This document shows positions 44,931-56,817 of a stretch of 64,000 bases of DNA, piece after piece. The notes beneath the pieces were generated by a model. That model was not told where the DNA came from and did not search any database. It saw only the letters and a list, made by a program, of their open reading frames with translations. This DNA comes from Typha latifolia. Lineage: Eukaryota; Streptophyta; Magnoliopsida; Poales; Typhaceae. The position numbers were made by a program, and so were the translations under genes. The DNA lies in NCBI GenBank assembly GCA_019914945.1, contig CM034100.1:12039096-12103095 (forward strand). The letters run 5' to 3'. Within the stretch, counting starts at the first letter, position 1, and each line of letters begins with the position of its first letter.

Positions 44931-46330
44931 GGACTTAACCTAACTAACTCGACTCTCATGGTCGGATCGTAACACAAGGATAAAATACACATAAATTATA
45001 TACAATCAAAATTTAATGTTAGATCAAGACATATGACTTATCAAAGAATGCCCATGTGAAGAAGATAAAATAATGGATGTGAAATCAAGTAAGAAATCAA
45101 TGTTCAATTTATACAGACTAGGTGTGCACCCTAGACAATGTGGTGCACACTGCCCCCTAACATGAAATTACAAAGGAGTCGCTATATAATTCATAGATGG
45201 GTGCGCACTGAATAAGAAAGGTATGCACCCTAACAATTTGATTAGAAATATGAAGTTTAAGACTGGTTCAAATTTTGTGTTTTCTTTTGGGATTCTCTTA
45301 GTAAGAATTGTAGAGGTTCTTTCACATTTATTTAACTAATGCAAATGTGGAGCAAAGCATCCATCTATCTAAGGACCACACACCTAAAGAAGCTTTAACT
45401 TTTTATCATTGAGCGAGGAAAATTTTTAATCTAGGTGTTAGTCAAATATTGTCTAAAACTTGTAGCACATTGGAGGAGATGAAACCATAGGTTAGAAGGA
45501 AAATCTACCCATGGTGTCTAGCAACTCCCAAAGGTTAGAAGGAAAACCAGCACACTCGCACGGAGCATGCATTCTATTAGAGTGTGAGAAGAGCTACTAT
45601 GTATATCCGTGCATCAAGCTACATCAAAGTTTGATCATCGAGCCTTGGAAGAGCTAAATCAAGTTGTCTACATCGATATCTACACTGATATGAGAAATTC
45701 AAGAGTTTGATACATGTCGAGCTGAGGACAATCAACAAGGAGTAATCTATTTCATCACATAGTTCATCAATGCGAGAAGTTCAAGTAAGAAGAGGATTTC
45801 AATGGAGAAATGGTCTGAAACAGGATGAGAGTTGTTGTAAGTGAATCATGTATCTATGTTTGAGTGTGAAATAGATTAATTTGAGAGGTTGATTAGATTC
45901 ATAGCTTTTTTTCTCACAACACAAAGAGAGGTTTTCCACGTTAAAAGAAATTATGGTCGTGTGCTTGTTGTGCTTCTATTTTCCCAATTATTATAGGATT
46001 TATATTTTCTACTTTTACTTAGTTTTTAGTTTTTCGACTTGAGTTTGGTTTAGTTTATAATTGATTAATATTCAACTTTTATAGTCCTAGAAAGATTCAG
46101 ATTTAATAACCCAATTAGAATTCACATTTTTCTTTTTCTAATTGGTTTTGGTTTTCTAAGTCCGATTTGTAATTGATTTTGTAAATTTAGTAAGATTTAA
46201 GTTTCCTAGTTTTATTTGGATTTGAACTTAGACTTTGATATTTTGACTTTTACTTGGACTTTGACTCAAACTTTTCATATCTCTAAACTTACTCAAATTA
46301 GAAATCCCTATCTCTTTGAAAAGTTTTTGA
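44931..46330 (+). mobile_element. Second LTR region of copia element 3 (left edge unclear)
   Basis: No ORF. 45115-45240 has several TGCAC/GTGCA words (GTGCACCC, GGTGCACAC, GGGTGCGCAC, ATGCACCC) next to a CTATATAATTC TATA-like box at 45183. The 3' end matches the 5' LTR from about 45900 on. Confidence 0.5.
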
Positions 46331-46800
46331 CTCTAAATTCTCCATTGTTGTCCCTACCCCTCCTACGACATTTATCTCTACTATTACCATCATCGGCCTA
46401 ATACCTCCAATCTCTATTGCCACCACCTACCTAGCTGTGCCCACCTCCATCTCCACTAAGCCTCCACCTTGCCACCATTATCACCCTTTTTCACTACTAG
46501 CCTTCAACCTATATGTGGCCCCTTATCTTCAACCCAAACTGTCATCACCTTTAGCCCTAGACTACAACAACTCCACATCACCAAGCCACCATTGTCAGCC
46601 CTTCCCGATTCATTGATCCTTCCCCATCTTCTAGCGATCATTTTTCTTGCTTCTCCATAGCCAAAACCCTAGTATATATCTCCCCTACCTAAGTCAACCA
46701 TACCCTAATCTCTGACATGTCATCATAGGCAAAGGGCACCTCAAACCCTACTTGGCTCAATCCAACCCACTAGTACATAGTCAGCCTAGTCAAGGGCTTT
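46331..46800 (+). other. Probable LINE leader, no gene
   Basis: A CCACC-rich, pyrimidine-rich stretch resembling plant LINE and LTR leaders. Short frames only. Confidence 0.4.
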
Positions 46801-47760
46801 TCTATGTTTGGCCCTTTTCCACGGACCAAATCCTATAAATCATATCCCGTCTCTAGCTAAGCACTTAACCAGTTGCGGAATCCTAGCTTAACCGGATCCT
46901 AGGTTAGAGTATCCAAGGGTACTCCAGCGAGAGTAGCTAGTGCTAGCTTCAACTCTAAAGAAAGTAGGGCGGAGTGGAAAAGCACCTTATTCGATAAATT
47001 TTGGATAGGAACCATCTTCATCTTATTAAATCTGAACCGATAAAACAATAGAGGTTTGCTATCTCTATTCCCCTCGCTCGTGTTAAGTAGTGAGGAGGAC
47101 ATGACCATCATCCTTATTAAAGGTCCAGGGCTTGTTTAGGGCTCTATCCTTAATTTAGACTAAATGGAAGCCTAACTTTAGGCATAGAGAGGAACACATC
47201 TCTAAAGCCCTTATGTGAGCTCATTTTATGGACCTCCCAAAGGAGTACTAGAAGCCCCATATCCTAGTTAATGTGGAGGTCGTGGTTGGTAAAGCGTTAT
47301 GCATTGATGATACTACTGTGGTAGTGGGAAGAGGTTAATATGCTAGAGTTTGTGTAGAATTAGGCCTAATAAACCCTATTAAACATGGTTTCTTATCGGC
47401 CTTAACCAAACTTATCAAGTGGTAGCTTACAAAATTATACCTCTTCTGTTTGCTTCACTTGTGGTATTGTTGGTCATAATTTTGGAATGCTCAGTAAGGA
47501 TGAAAATGATGCAAGAACACTAGCTTCAAGTGGTTGCCCCTCCTCTGAGGGAGGAATGTGTTGCCATTGATATCTTGAGTGCCCTCTCGCAGATATCTTG
47601 TGCCTCTGATGGTGACACCGGATCTTGTGGCTTAGGCCTTTAATGCCTTAGATAAGGATTAGGACTATGGGCCATGGGTTTCTGTCAATAGGTGCTTGCC
47701 TAGGGGCAATTAGGGTAGCCATGGCAAATCCTAGCTGGCATGGGTAAGACTTGAATTCAC
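46801..47760 (+). pseudogene. LINE ORF1 (gag-like, DUF4283 type), broken
   Basis: A block near 47215-47370 reads MDLPKEYxKPHILVNVEVVVG, then KALCIDDTTVVVGRG and YARVCVELGLINP. This is the hallmark of plant LINE ORF1 RNA-binding proteins. A zinc knuckle follows near 47440-47490 (C-x2-C-x4-H, CFTCGIVGHNFG in a shifted frame), and a YGPWVSVNR-like end block near 47665-47695. Many stops. ORF2 does not follow directly; the LINE ORF2 at 53251-56100 may or may not be its partner. Confidence 0.7.
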
Positions 47761-48115
47761 TCTCAAGCTAACTCAAGTAAGATCTAGGTCACCCACACCA
47801 ATGTGGTGCAACCTGATGGGGTTCCCTCAATTGTGCGACCTGATTGAGTTCCCTCAATCAAATCAAAAGCCTAGGTTACTTCCTTGAGTTATGTAGTTAT
47901 TATGGCCTATACCTCAAGCCTCTCCATGATTTTTCCACTTTCAAATGCTCTAGGCTAGGTGGCCTCCTCCTCTCGCCTTATAAATATTGTAGAACCCTTA
48001 AACATGGTATTGTCATGAGTTACCAAGACTTATGTATTTGTAATGGTTTTTTCAGCATCCCATCAAACTAGGAAGCAAGTTGGAAAAAAAGGAACTTACG
48101 AATATCTTTTTGTAT

Positions 48116-49190
48116 GCTATGATACCAATTGAAAAATATAATAAACACCTTGGGAGATGAGATCTATTACACACCGTTGATAATAATATGTGAAAAATAA
48201 AGCGTGAAGTAGATAATCACAAACACAAAATATTTTACCTAGAAAACCTCCAAACTGGGTAAAAGACACAGATCTAAACTTAGATCAAAACCAGTCACTA
48301 AAATTTGTAACAATTAACAAGAAGCTTATAGATTACCTATTGATTCCTACAACTCAATCTGTACTAACCTTACTCGCTAAATACTGCAACACACTACTTC
48401 CTATGATAGGTTTTTAAACCTTAGTAACCATCGAGGTTGATCCTTCCATCTCAATGACCCTTGAGACGTAATTCTTTTAGATCTAATATAGATGCATAAA
48501 GTTGAAAGCGATTCAGCATGTTTTGTCTAAGTAGAGAAGTGATCTTTAATGGCCTCCAAAAGATAATCTCAAAATAATAATCGACCCTTTTCCTAGGGTT
48601 AGATTAAATTCCCTTTATATACCTCTTAGATATAAGATATTTACCTTCTAGTGATAAGGTAAATATCTCTTATAGATAAGATAAATATTTCTTAGAGTAT
48701 AAGGTAAATATCTCTTAGAAATAAGACAAAAAGATCTCCAAATAGATTTTTCAAAGTAGTAGATTTTATGAAGATTCGCGATCCCTATTCGAATGGCCTA
48801 ACTTAAGTCTCTATATCTTTGAACGGCTTCAAATGGCTGCAAAGGTGCGTTGAATGGCCAAAAATGCTCTTCTATATGGCAGAGTGGATAATTAAATACA
48901 AAGTAGTTGTTCCTATGCTCTTGGTTACTTTTTTAGACTACTCCAACATTTATGACACTATTTGAGCACTTCAATAACGATTTTAAAATCATTTCAAATA
49001 CTTTCACTGTAAAATAAATTTTCCACTTTAGTATTCTTCATCAAACATCTCATAACTTGTCATAACTTGTCATATGCTCAAACATAAAATCTAGACACAT
49101 CACATGAATAAAAATTATGTATTAAAGTATAATTTCTCAATTACATAAATACAAATAAAACATAATAATATCTCCCTTTGGCAATTTGTC
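48116..49190 (-). mobile_element. Copia LTR flanked by both PBS and PPT
   Basis: LTR 48130-49162 (TGAAAAATAT...AAAACA on the plus strand). On the minus strand, PPT CCAAAGGGAGATATT lies just upstream (49167-49181) and TGGTATCATAGC just downstream (48116-48127). TATA box TATATAAAGGG on the minus strand near 48612-48622. A weak cluster of TTCGAATGGCC / TTGAACGGC words lies upstream at 48777-48870. The family is related to the nested copia element. Confidence 0.75.
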
Positions 49191-50075
49191 TCAAACCATA
49201 ATTTCCAATAATATAAAGTGTAAAGGTAATAATATATACATCCTAATGGAGCATATCACAAGTTTGTTTGCTATCAAATATCCTACACAACTTCAATATT
49301 CATACTATGTGAAATGGATGTAAAGTTATAAAAACAGATTAAATAATGTGATGCATATTCATCGCAAACCAATCCCAAATGATAACACCATATACCACTC
49401 TCCCCATTTTTGTCATAAATTAAAAAATATAATCAATACAATAAGAAAAAACTAAAGCATGAAAGAAAATATGTCACTGATGCTTTGAATAATGCTTCTA
49501 GCACAAGTAAATCCCACTAATGTATTTGATTCATATAATGCTTCTAGCACAAGTAAATCCCACTAATGCTTCTACCTCACGTCCGACACATGGCATAGCC
49601 TATTGGCACACTAAGGTTCATTTAGTTCGATAATTGGTGGCTTTTAGGTGGCTTATTCTAAGATAGTGGATCAATCAATTATGGACGGAATTGCTAGGAT
49701 CGATCGAGCTACATTTGAATACATGGACCTTAATTCTTATATGCAGGCTCCTAGCATAGTCAACCCTATGAACCTTGAGGCTATGGCGGCCCATGTTGTG
49801 AGAGGCCAAGTCCTCTATCTCTACAATGCCTTCTTTGTTGACTAATGAGCCAGACTTGGACTAGGAGATAGTCCATGATAGTGGTTGAGGGATCAAAATC
49901 CTTGATGAAACATCGAAGCTCAGGAAGCTTATGAACTTCCAAGTAGCCCTAAAAGCATCCAAAGAAAAATGGAACCATCCAAAAATCAAGGACCAACATG
50001 AAGAAACTCAAGGTTCAATGAGCGGTATAACCTCCTATGCTTGAGGAGGAAAGTACACTTGTTGTTTAATTAATA
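49191..50075. other. Unassigned, probably copia internal remnant
   Basis: The AT-rich left half looks like the 3' non-coding part of a copia element. A 65-codon open stretch near 49648-49845 has no ATG start and no family I recognise. A 50-bp direct repeat (AATGCTTCTAGCACAAGTAA) occurs at 49492 and 49538. Confidence 0.4.
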
Positions 50076-50457
50076 TGAAACACCCATCTCAAAAATCACG
50101 TGCCTTCCACATGGGAAAACCCACGTGATTCTCACATGACCTACCAATATAGTATTCTCACAAAGTATCCAAGAAATATCTAAAAGACCATAAACATCCC
50201 AAGCAAATATAATCCAAAATTAAAGATACTATAGGCCACAACAAGCCTCCAGATATACATGTTCATATACAAAAACTCAAAACATAAGGCCCTCTTAGAG
50301 GCTAAGTCCAACTAGGAAAATATAATAAATAAACTCTAATAGAGAAATAAATCAGCTACTCCCTGATATCTACATCCTTCTTATCTAATTTTAAAATGCT
50401 TCCATCAAAAGGTGGTGATCATACAGCCCTATGAACAATATAAATGCATAATGCATA

Positions 50458-51307
50458 TGATAGGGTCTACGGTACCAAACTGATAGGCTCTGATACCAAT
50501 GATAGGTCACGGAATGATCTCTTCAAGATCTAAATTGATTGTAGGAAGCAGTCCGCGCAATCGAGGGAAAATATTTACTAAATATTCTTTCATAGTCAAA
50601 AAATTACAAACTAAGTGGAATCGATCCGCAACTCTCTAATCTACGTTTTCCGTATTTATGCATTTGACGGATTCAAACTACAACTGGGACGAAAATATGA
50701 TATATTGTGGATGATGGTGGTGGCGACGGGTGGAGTGTAAGTTAGGGTTATGGATGATAATAGAGATGAGGGTGAATGAGTGATATTGTTTAAGGGATAA
50801 ATATGAAGGGGAAGAAGTGGTCGAGATCCCAAAGAAGAGGGAGAACTCGACAGACGAGGGAGATTAGAAGTTAGGAAAAACCTTGCCAGCGGTAGAGGTG
50901 GTAGGTTGGTGAAGAGGGAGGAGGGAGATTAGGGTAGAGAGAAGATAGAAAAGCAAGAAACCAATATTCCAATAGCATAATAGTTTTGGGTGCCATCCAC
51001 ACCTTTATAGAGGCTAGCCAACAAGCCCTAATAATAATAATTAACCCTAATTCTAGTGGACTCCCAACGATCGCGTTCAAACGCACAAAAAACATTCTCT
51101 GTTGATGCGAACGCGATATAGGCGTTCAAACATGCCCAATCACGTTCGAACGCGACGCAGGCGTTCGAACGCGCCCGACCGCGTTCTCTGTTTTTACAAA
51201 CCTAATGCAGGCATTCGCAAGGGCGTTCGAATGCAACCTACAAGAATTTTATTTTAATAAAAATGAATAACTAATTCAATCAGAAAAGTCTCTAACAAGG
51301 TGTATCA
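50458..51307 (-). mobile_element. Gypsy solo LTR (850 bp), nested
   Basis: TGATAGGGTCTACGG to GGTGTATCA. Same family as 17806-18653 and 9579-10472. It contains a PBS look-alike near its 3' end (minus strand, 50484-50498) as part of the LTR. Flanks GCATA and ATATA match at three of five bases. TATA CTATAAAGG near 51004-51012 on the minus strand. Confidence 0.9.
51065..51235 (-). repeat. Palindrome cluster in solo LTR
   Basis: Exact GCGTTCGAACGC at 51161-51172 and about six variants, upstream of the TATA box by 55-220 bases on the minus strand. Confidence 0.85.
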
Positions 51308-53250
51308 ATATAGTACGATATACAATCATAATTTTCAACTTAATACATAAACATATCTGAAATAATTTGCAATGAACTTTACCATAATCATAAGATACAA
51401 AATTGCATAATAATATCATAACTTAGATTAACTCCTCATTTCATGAAGATAAACTCTATGAGTTATAAATAATTGTATCTCAACTTACTCATACAAAGCC
51501 ATAATCTACATATAAAATATAAAAATAAGGAGGAATAGTCATTTAGCGACGGTAATATTGCTCATATATGCTTTATGACACTACATATGACCAATTATCT
51601 ATGACCATCAACCTAGTCGTAAGTTCATATCATATCTCCATCATCACTACTCTAATAAATCATGCATATAGTAGAATCATTATTTATAGTAGAATCATCG
51701 CACATGATAGAATCATAGCATATAGCGAGAGTATAAGCACATAGCTGAATGGATGCCCTGATCCAGCGTCATTGGATACCGCTAGAGCTAAAACTATACT
51801 TCACAAACATCTCTATTATCATCATAGTCTAGTCTTCAAATAAGACAGTATGATCACCTAAACGCTATACAGACTAACGACCTCAAGTTTAGACCACTAA
51901 TAAGATAAGTATTATATAATACCCTTCATCCCGGGCTGAGCAAGCGGAGGGCACCACCTAGTTGGGACTTGACTAAATAACGATATGTGCAAGTGGTTCA
52001 ATATTTTCTATCATACAATTTATGTCATAATCATCAAGTTTTAAACATATATCACATATGGATACATAATAACATGTCATGCAAAAGATAACCAATAGTT
52101 AATAATGAATAAAACAGTAAAATGCATGTACAAGCAATATGGTATAATAAAGACATAGAAATCATATTATCAAACATTTACACTACCCTTAGACTAATAT
52201 AAGATCTAACTTATCTGAAATATATCTAGAATATGACTAGCTCTCCTCAACTATCATGCTCCTGCTATGTCTCGAGATCCTCCTCGCACGGTAACGAGGC
52301 TAATAATTTATGAACATAAAATAATACATAAGAAAGACGAATTTATAGAACTAGCTACCTTACTACATATATTATGTTTGACTCTCTACGTCTAGATTGG
52401 TTTGACTTAGTTTTTGCATTTATTCTTCAAATTTATAATATTATTTTGTATTAATCAAATTGGGTCAAGGTAGAATTTAAATTTTACTTAGTTACAATTG
52501 TCAAAGGCATTAATACTAAAATTACAAGGTCTAACAAGTCTAAACTTTCTAAAATTAAGTTATGTATTATCCTAAATTTACACTAATTAAATAATTTAAA
52601 ATAATTTCTAAAAAAATAACTAAAATAATTAATAGGAAAAATAAAGACTGCTAACAGGCCAATCCATAGCCTATAGGTTTGGATTGGCTTAAAGTCCATA
52701 CAACGATTGGCTGGGGAGTTGGGCTGCAGCCCATTAATAGCCCACAAATTAAAAGACGGGTAGACTAGGCCCAAGGGCCCAGAATTGGATAAGGAAGTGG
52801 TTGTGGGACCTCTAAAGCCCACAACTAAAAAAGGGTGGACTGGCCCAAGAGCCTAGCCGATACTGGCTGTGGGCCGCAACCCACATTAGTTGCGGGCCGC
52901 AACCTCAACCAAGGGTTGGTTAGGGGTTGGCCCTAACCCCACCTCCTCCTATCTCCTTCGAAAGGAAGAAAACAAAGGGAGAAGGAAAGAGATTTGCTGC
53001 CGACAATCACCATCGTCGGCGGGGCATCGAAGGCTACATTGAAGGGCAAGAAATCTTCAAGCATTCTCCGTGTCTCCTTTCTCTGCAAAGTTTGGAGTTC
53101 AACGGTGATCGAATGGTCAATGAAGTTGGCTAGAGAAGAGAAGAAAAGGGAAAGCGATTGGGGAGGAAGTGATCTTGCGGACTGAAGGTGAAGAGGCTTT
53201 GTAACTATACCACAACCCTTAGTGGGGTGAGTAGTGTTACCACAATTGAT

Positions 53251-56100
53251 TAAGCCATCGACCATGCCGACGCCAAGGAGAAGGGTACTACTACATGGTC
53301 GGCGACCATGGAGGTTTCTCTTTCAATTGAAAAGGCACGAGGCCTACCAAACTTGAGCACTCTTTCTCTACTCGAGGAGGGGAAATGGTAGGAGCTCTCC
53401 TCTTACTAGCCTCTATACAAGTATTATGATATTCTTTTGAACTAAGTGGCAAACCAAGTCTAGAGACCGATAGATCCATTTGGGGATAAAAACTCCTATT
53501 ATTTTTACCTACCACCTTGATTAAGCTCAAATATAATATCATTCATTCATTATTGCTAGATTTCGATGAAAGGGTTAATAATTTTGAAGCTATTAAGCAA
53601 GCTTTCTTGAATTTTTCTTATAAGATTTGGGCCGGTTCTAAAGATTTTAATATAACTAATCGAAACTGGGAAGGTTTGTCTCCTTTCCATTTTATTGCCT
53701 TGATAATTTGACTACGCCTTTTTTTTGTGTGAAATTAAAAATGTTCTTTGGAGTATGCTCCTTGGCAAATATCCCAACTCTTTTGGCTTTCATATTGAGT
53801 TTTATAGAAAGTATTAGAACCACACTAGTGAGGATTAATGTACAAACCTGAGATAGTTCCAAATTAATGGCAAACTACTGCTTTGTGGCACAAAATATTT
53901 ATTGCCCTTATTCCTAAAAACCCTAATCATGATAGGGTTTCTAAATTTCCCTTCATCTCTTTATGCAATATGACTTATTGCCTTCTTACAAAGATTTTGA
54001 TTAATCGGCTAAATCTTTTGTTTGTTGCAGATCATTACCCCTCTTGAGCAATACGTCTCTTTGGAATGGAGATATATAGGAGATAGTATCATTTAAGTCC
54101 ATTAAATTGTGCATTCTATTGAGCATAATAAATAGTCAGATCCTATATGATTATTAAATTTGATATGAGAAAAGCTTATGATTATATTAGTTGGTTTGCT
54201 ATTCTTATTGCTCTTGAAAAAAATGAATTTTTCTTCACAATGGATTGAGTGACTTAAAATTTGTATTTCTACTATTAATTATGTGTTTTTCATTAATATG
54301 GCGCAAATTTATTAGATTAAGGACCATTGTGTATCAGACAAGGTGATACCCTATCTCTTTATCTCTTTATTATTATTTTTCAGATTCTATCTATCATTGT
54401 GAATACGAAAATTCATGAGGATAATATATTGGGGTTTCCATGAGTAATACTACTAGTATTTGTCACTTTATGTATGTTAATGATCTTCTACCTATCTCTT
54501 TCCCTAGCTAGGAGATTAACCCTTACTATTAACACATTTCCTAGTTATACTTTTAGTAATTCTCTGATGCGCCTTAGCTCTATTGATGTTATTAATAAGC
54601 AGTCTAAATCCTTTTGGTGGGCTAATGGAGATTGAAAAGGGAACCACTTGATTAATTGGAATACTACCAATTTGCCCAAATACAGAGACGGTCTTAGTAT
54701 AAAGGAACCTCAGACTAACTCATCTAGCTTTTATGAAACCTAAAATTTACTCAATGAGTAAAACCTTTTACGGGCTCTTCAAATAAATGCTAGCTAGCAA
54801 AATTTTAAAGGATGGTTTCATTAAGAATATTAATGATGGCAAGTCTACTACTATTTTGCATGATTTATGGTTGTTTTTGCTGCCTCTTTTCCTTAAGCTC
54901 GCTCACCTTAATACAAATGTAAGATTTGGGACTAAGAAAATGACTAGATTGATACATATGGTTAATTAGCATATCGAGAGGATTCTATTTTAGTTTGGCT
55001 CGATTATATGGCTGAGACCATCCACCAAATTCATCTTTTTCATTTTCGTGAGAAAGAATCTTGGTTAGGTGCATGACACTCGTGGTCAGGCCAAAAAAAA
55101 ATGCTTTTAATTTCCTTATTGAAAACTTCAATCGTGAGATAAAGATGCATTCCAAGTGAATCTTCATTTAAGTGATTGCCTACCAAAGCTAGGCTCCTCA
55201 GGTAGGATATGCCTAACAATCCTCTTTGCAACATCTGTAGCAATCGTTCTAAAATTGCTGAGCATAATCTTTAAATTTTCATACTGTTAAACAAATCATG
55301 AGCACTAATATGTCTATTTTTAGTTAAGATATCTCCTTTAATGGGAAAATAATTTGGAGGTAATTGGCTTAAGGAGTGTGAAAATTATCCAAAAAACCAC
55401 AAGAAGTTTTTGCTAGCTATTGTTGCTAACTCTCATTGACAACTTCCATAAAAATAGAAACTATGTCAACTTTAATTCTCCCCTGCCTTCTTCTTTCACA
55501 TGCCGAAGAAATATAATTGCAATGACTGGATTATCTCAAGCCTGGTCTAGGCCCTAGTATTTTAAAAAATAAAGCTTCTCCATCTTCAATTTGGTTAGAT
55601 CCAACCTATAATCAGTTGGGTTAAACTCAATTATGATGGTCATGTGACCAATCACGAATCACAGGTAAGAGTGGAGGAGGACGGTTTTTCAGAGATATCA
55701 ATCCTGATAATTTCCTAGTAGGTGGTGCTCCTATCAACTGTGGGGAGCCCTCTAAAGGAGGCTTTGGAGAAGGCAAAAATTGTGAGAATTCAAAATTTGT
55801 ATATCGACACCGGTGCTCATCCATACTCTTAATTATGGAGATGCCACTTGGAACCTAAAAAAATATTTTGGAAGATATAAAACATCTTAAAGCTACTTTG
55901 AATAATTTTACTTTTAATTATATTTTTAGAGAAACTAATTTGGCTGCCATATGGTTGGCCATACTAGATTAACATCCTCTCTTCTTTTATGGGATGCTCA
56001 TATATGCCCAAGTTTATGTTCATTTTGCACAAAAGTGCCGCTAGCACTTTGTATAGGTGTGATAGTAACTTCTAATCTTTTAAGCTCCTTGACTTTTGAT
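53251..56100 (+). mobile_element. LINE ORF2 relic with RNase H domain
   Basis: RT: PKNPNHDRVSKFPFISLCN near 53910-53970, TKILINRLNLLF near 53988-54025, KFDMRKAYDYISW near 54155-54195, then RQGDTLSLYLF near 54337-54370. The catalytic box is degraded (YVNDLLP near 54475 instead of FADD). An IWAG-like thumb and zinc region follow. RNase H near 55610-55980 reads LNYDGHVTNHESQ, then GGxxFRDINPDNFLVGG in shifted frames, ending near RETNLAAIWLA. Many stops. The 5' part (53251-53515) has no domain I recognise. No clear poly(A) tail. Confidence 0.8.
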
Positions 56101-56129
56101 TAATGAATTTTAGTTAACTAAACCCATCT

Positions 56130-56408
56130 CCTTCCGCACTAAACCCCAAAAATAACAACTCTCACCTTTCCGTAAAACCTCTTTTCCCATGTGCACTTAA
56201 AGCTGCACTAAAGGCAACAAATTAAGAAAATCGTGATGGAGATGAGACAAATCGCAGCCGTTGGTTCGCAATCTCTTCGGTTTCTCCTCTCTTAGCGTCA
56301 AATATCCCCCTTCTGGTCCTTCTGTTGGGGTTTTAGCAGCCGGAGAGAAGAGGAGAGAGAAGGAACTCGGGCAAGGAAGAGAGAAAAAGAAGAGGACGAA
56401 AGGGATAT
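56130..56408 (+). promoter_or_regulatory. Probable ERF promoter and 5' leader start
   Basis: This stretch lies between the LINE end and the upstream ORF. It is free of element sequence and contains a long purine-rich run (56336-56405). I see no convincing TATA box, and the transcription start cannot be placed from sequence alone. Confidence 0.4.
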
Positions 56409-56741
56409 ATGTCGTCTGATTCCCTCTTTGATCTGGTGTTGTTCTCTGTTCTGCTCTCCTTCTTCTTCTCGTCCTCCTCTTCACGTATGCAACAGAGATT
56501 AGAGTCCTGGAAATCGACTTCGATGCGAAGGTATGAACCCCTCAAAGACAACCCAAAATTTTCTCTCGATGTTTGTTCTTCCGTTAATTTCAGAATTACC
56601 CATCGCGATTTCTTCCATATATTCGTCAACGAATCCATCAAAATCTAGTCTTGATGTGTGTACATGGTTTGCAGAGTTGGTTTTGGAGTGAAATATTCCG
56701 GATTCCAGCATATAGAGGCTTGTGGAGGAGCCCTCACCTGA
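56409..56741 (+). CDS. Spliced upstream ORF in ERF leader (predicted, 62 codons)
   Basis: The ATG is at 56409. Exon 1 runs to 56530 (AAG before GTATGA), the predicted intron is 56531-56674 (ends TTTGCAG), and exon 2 runs to the TGA at 56739-56741. The peptide has a hydrophobic Ser/Phe/Leu-rich N-terminal half ([15 protein letters not shown]) and a C-terminal part after the splice ([18 protein letters not shown]). The stop lies 76 bases before the ERF ATG. From memory, Arabidopsis group VI-L ERF genes such as ERF118/CRF10 carry a conserved-peptide upstream ORF; the match of this peptide to them is not checked. Without splicing the frame would end at 56648. Confidence 0.55.
56531..56674 (+). 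other. Predicted 5' UTR intron of ERF gene
   Basis: GTATGA donor after AAG, TTTGCAG acceptor before AG, 144 nt, T-rich and AT-richer than its flanks. Removing it extends the upstream ORF with a non-random peptide. Confidence 0.55.
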
Positions 56742-56817
56742 CAGAGTTTTAAATCCACCCAATTCTTCGATTTTTTTTTCTTCTATTATTCCTTGTTTCT
56801 TCCTCGATTGTGTTGAG

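Larger units (their letters stand above)
43626..46330 (+). mobile_element. Copia element 3, deleted relic
   Basis: 5' LTR 43626-44535 (TGTTAGAAT...TTTCA), PBS-like TTGGTATAAAATG at 44537-44549, a gag start, then a large deletion and a second LTR ending near 46330. Both LTRs share a GGTTTTCCAC(G/A)TTAAAA phrase (44209 and 45927) and a TTTTGACTTTxACTTGG phrase near their ends. Confidence 0.65.
50076..53250 (-). mobile_element. Long Tekay/Del-like LTR on minus strand with nested solo LTR
   Basis: It starts TGAAACACCC at 50076. 50090-50170 is the inverse of 16310-16381 (CACGTGGGAATCACGTG-like phrases), and 51880-51970 holds the inverse of the 15420-15540 block. The leader part 52660-52940 is rich in AGGCCCA/TGGGCT words. 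The right end is not defined; no clear GGGTGTTACA is seen, only a GTAGTGTTACCA at 53232. A solo LTR at 50458-51307 interrupts it. Confidence 0.65.

Noticed and set aside
49648..49845. 65-codon ORF near 49648
   Set aside because: Starts at GTG, has no family resemblance and sits in element-derived sequence.
56722..56817. N-terminal extension of the ERF protein upstream of 56818
   Set aside because: The extension would have to start at a GTG, overlaps the upstream ORF and leader, and has no resemblance to the family N-terminus.
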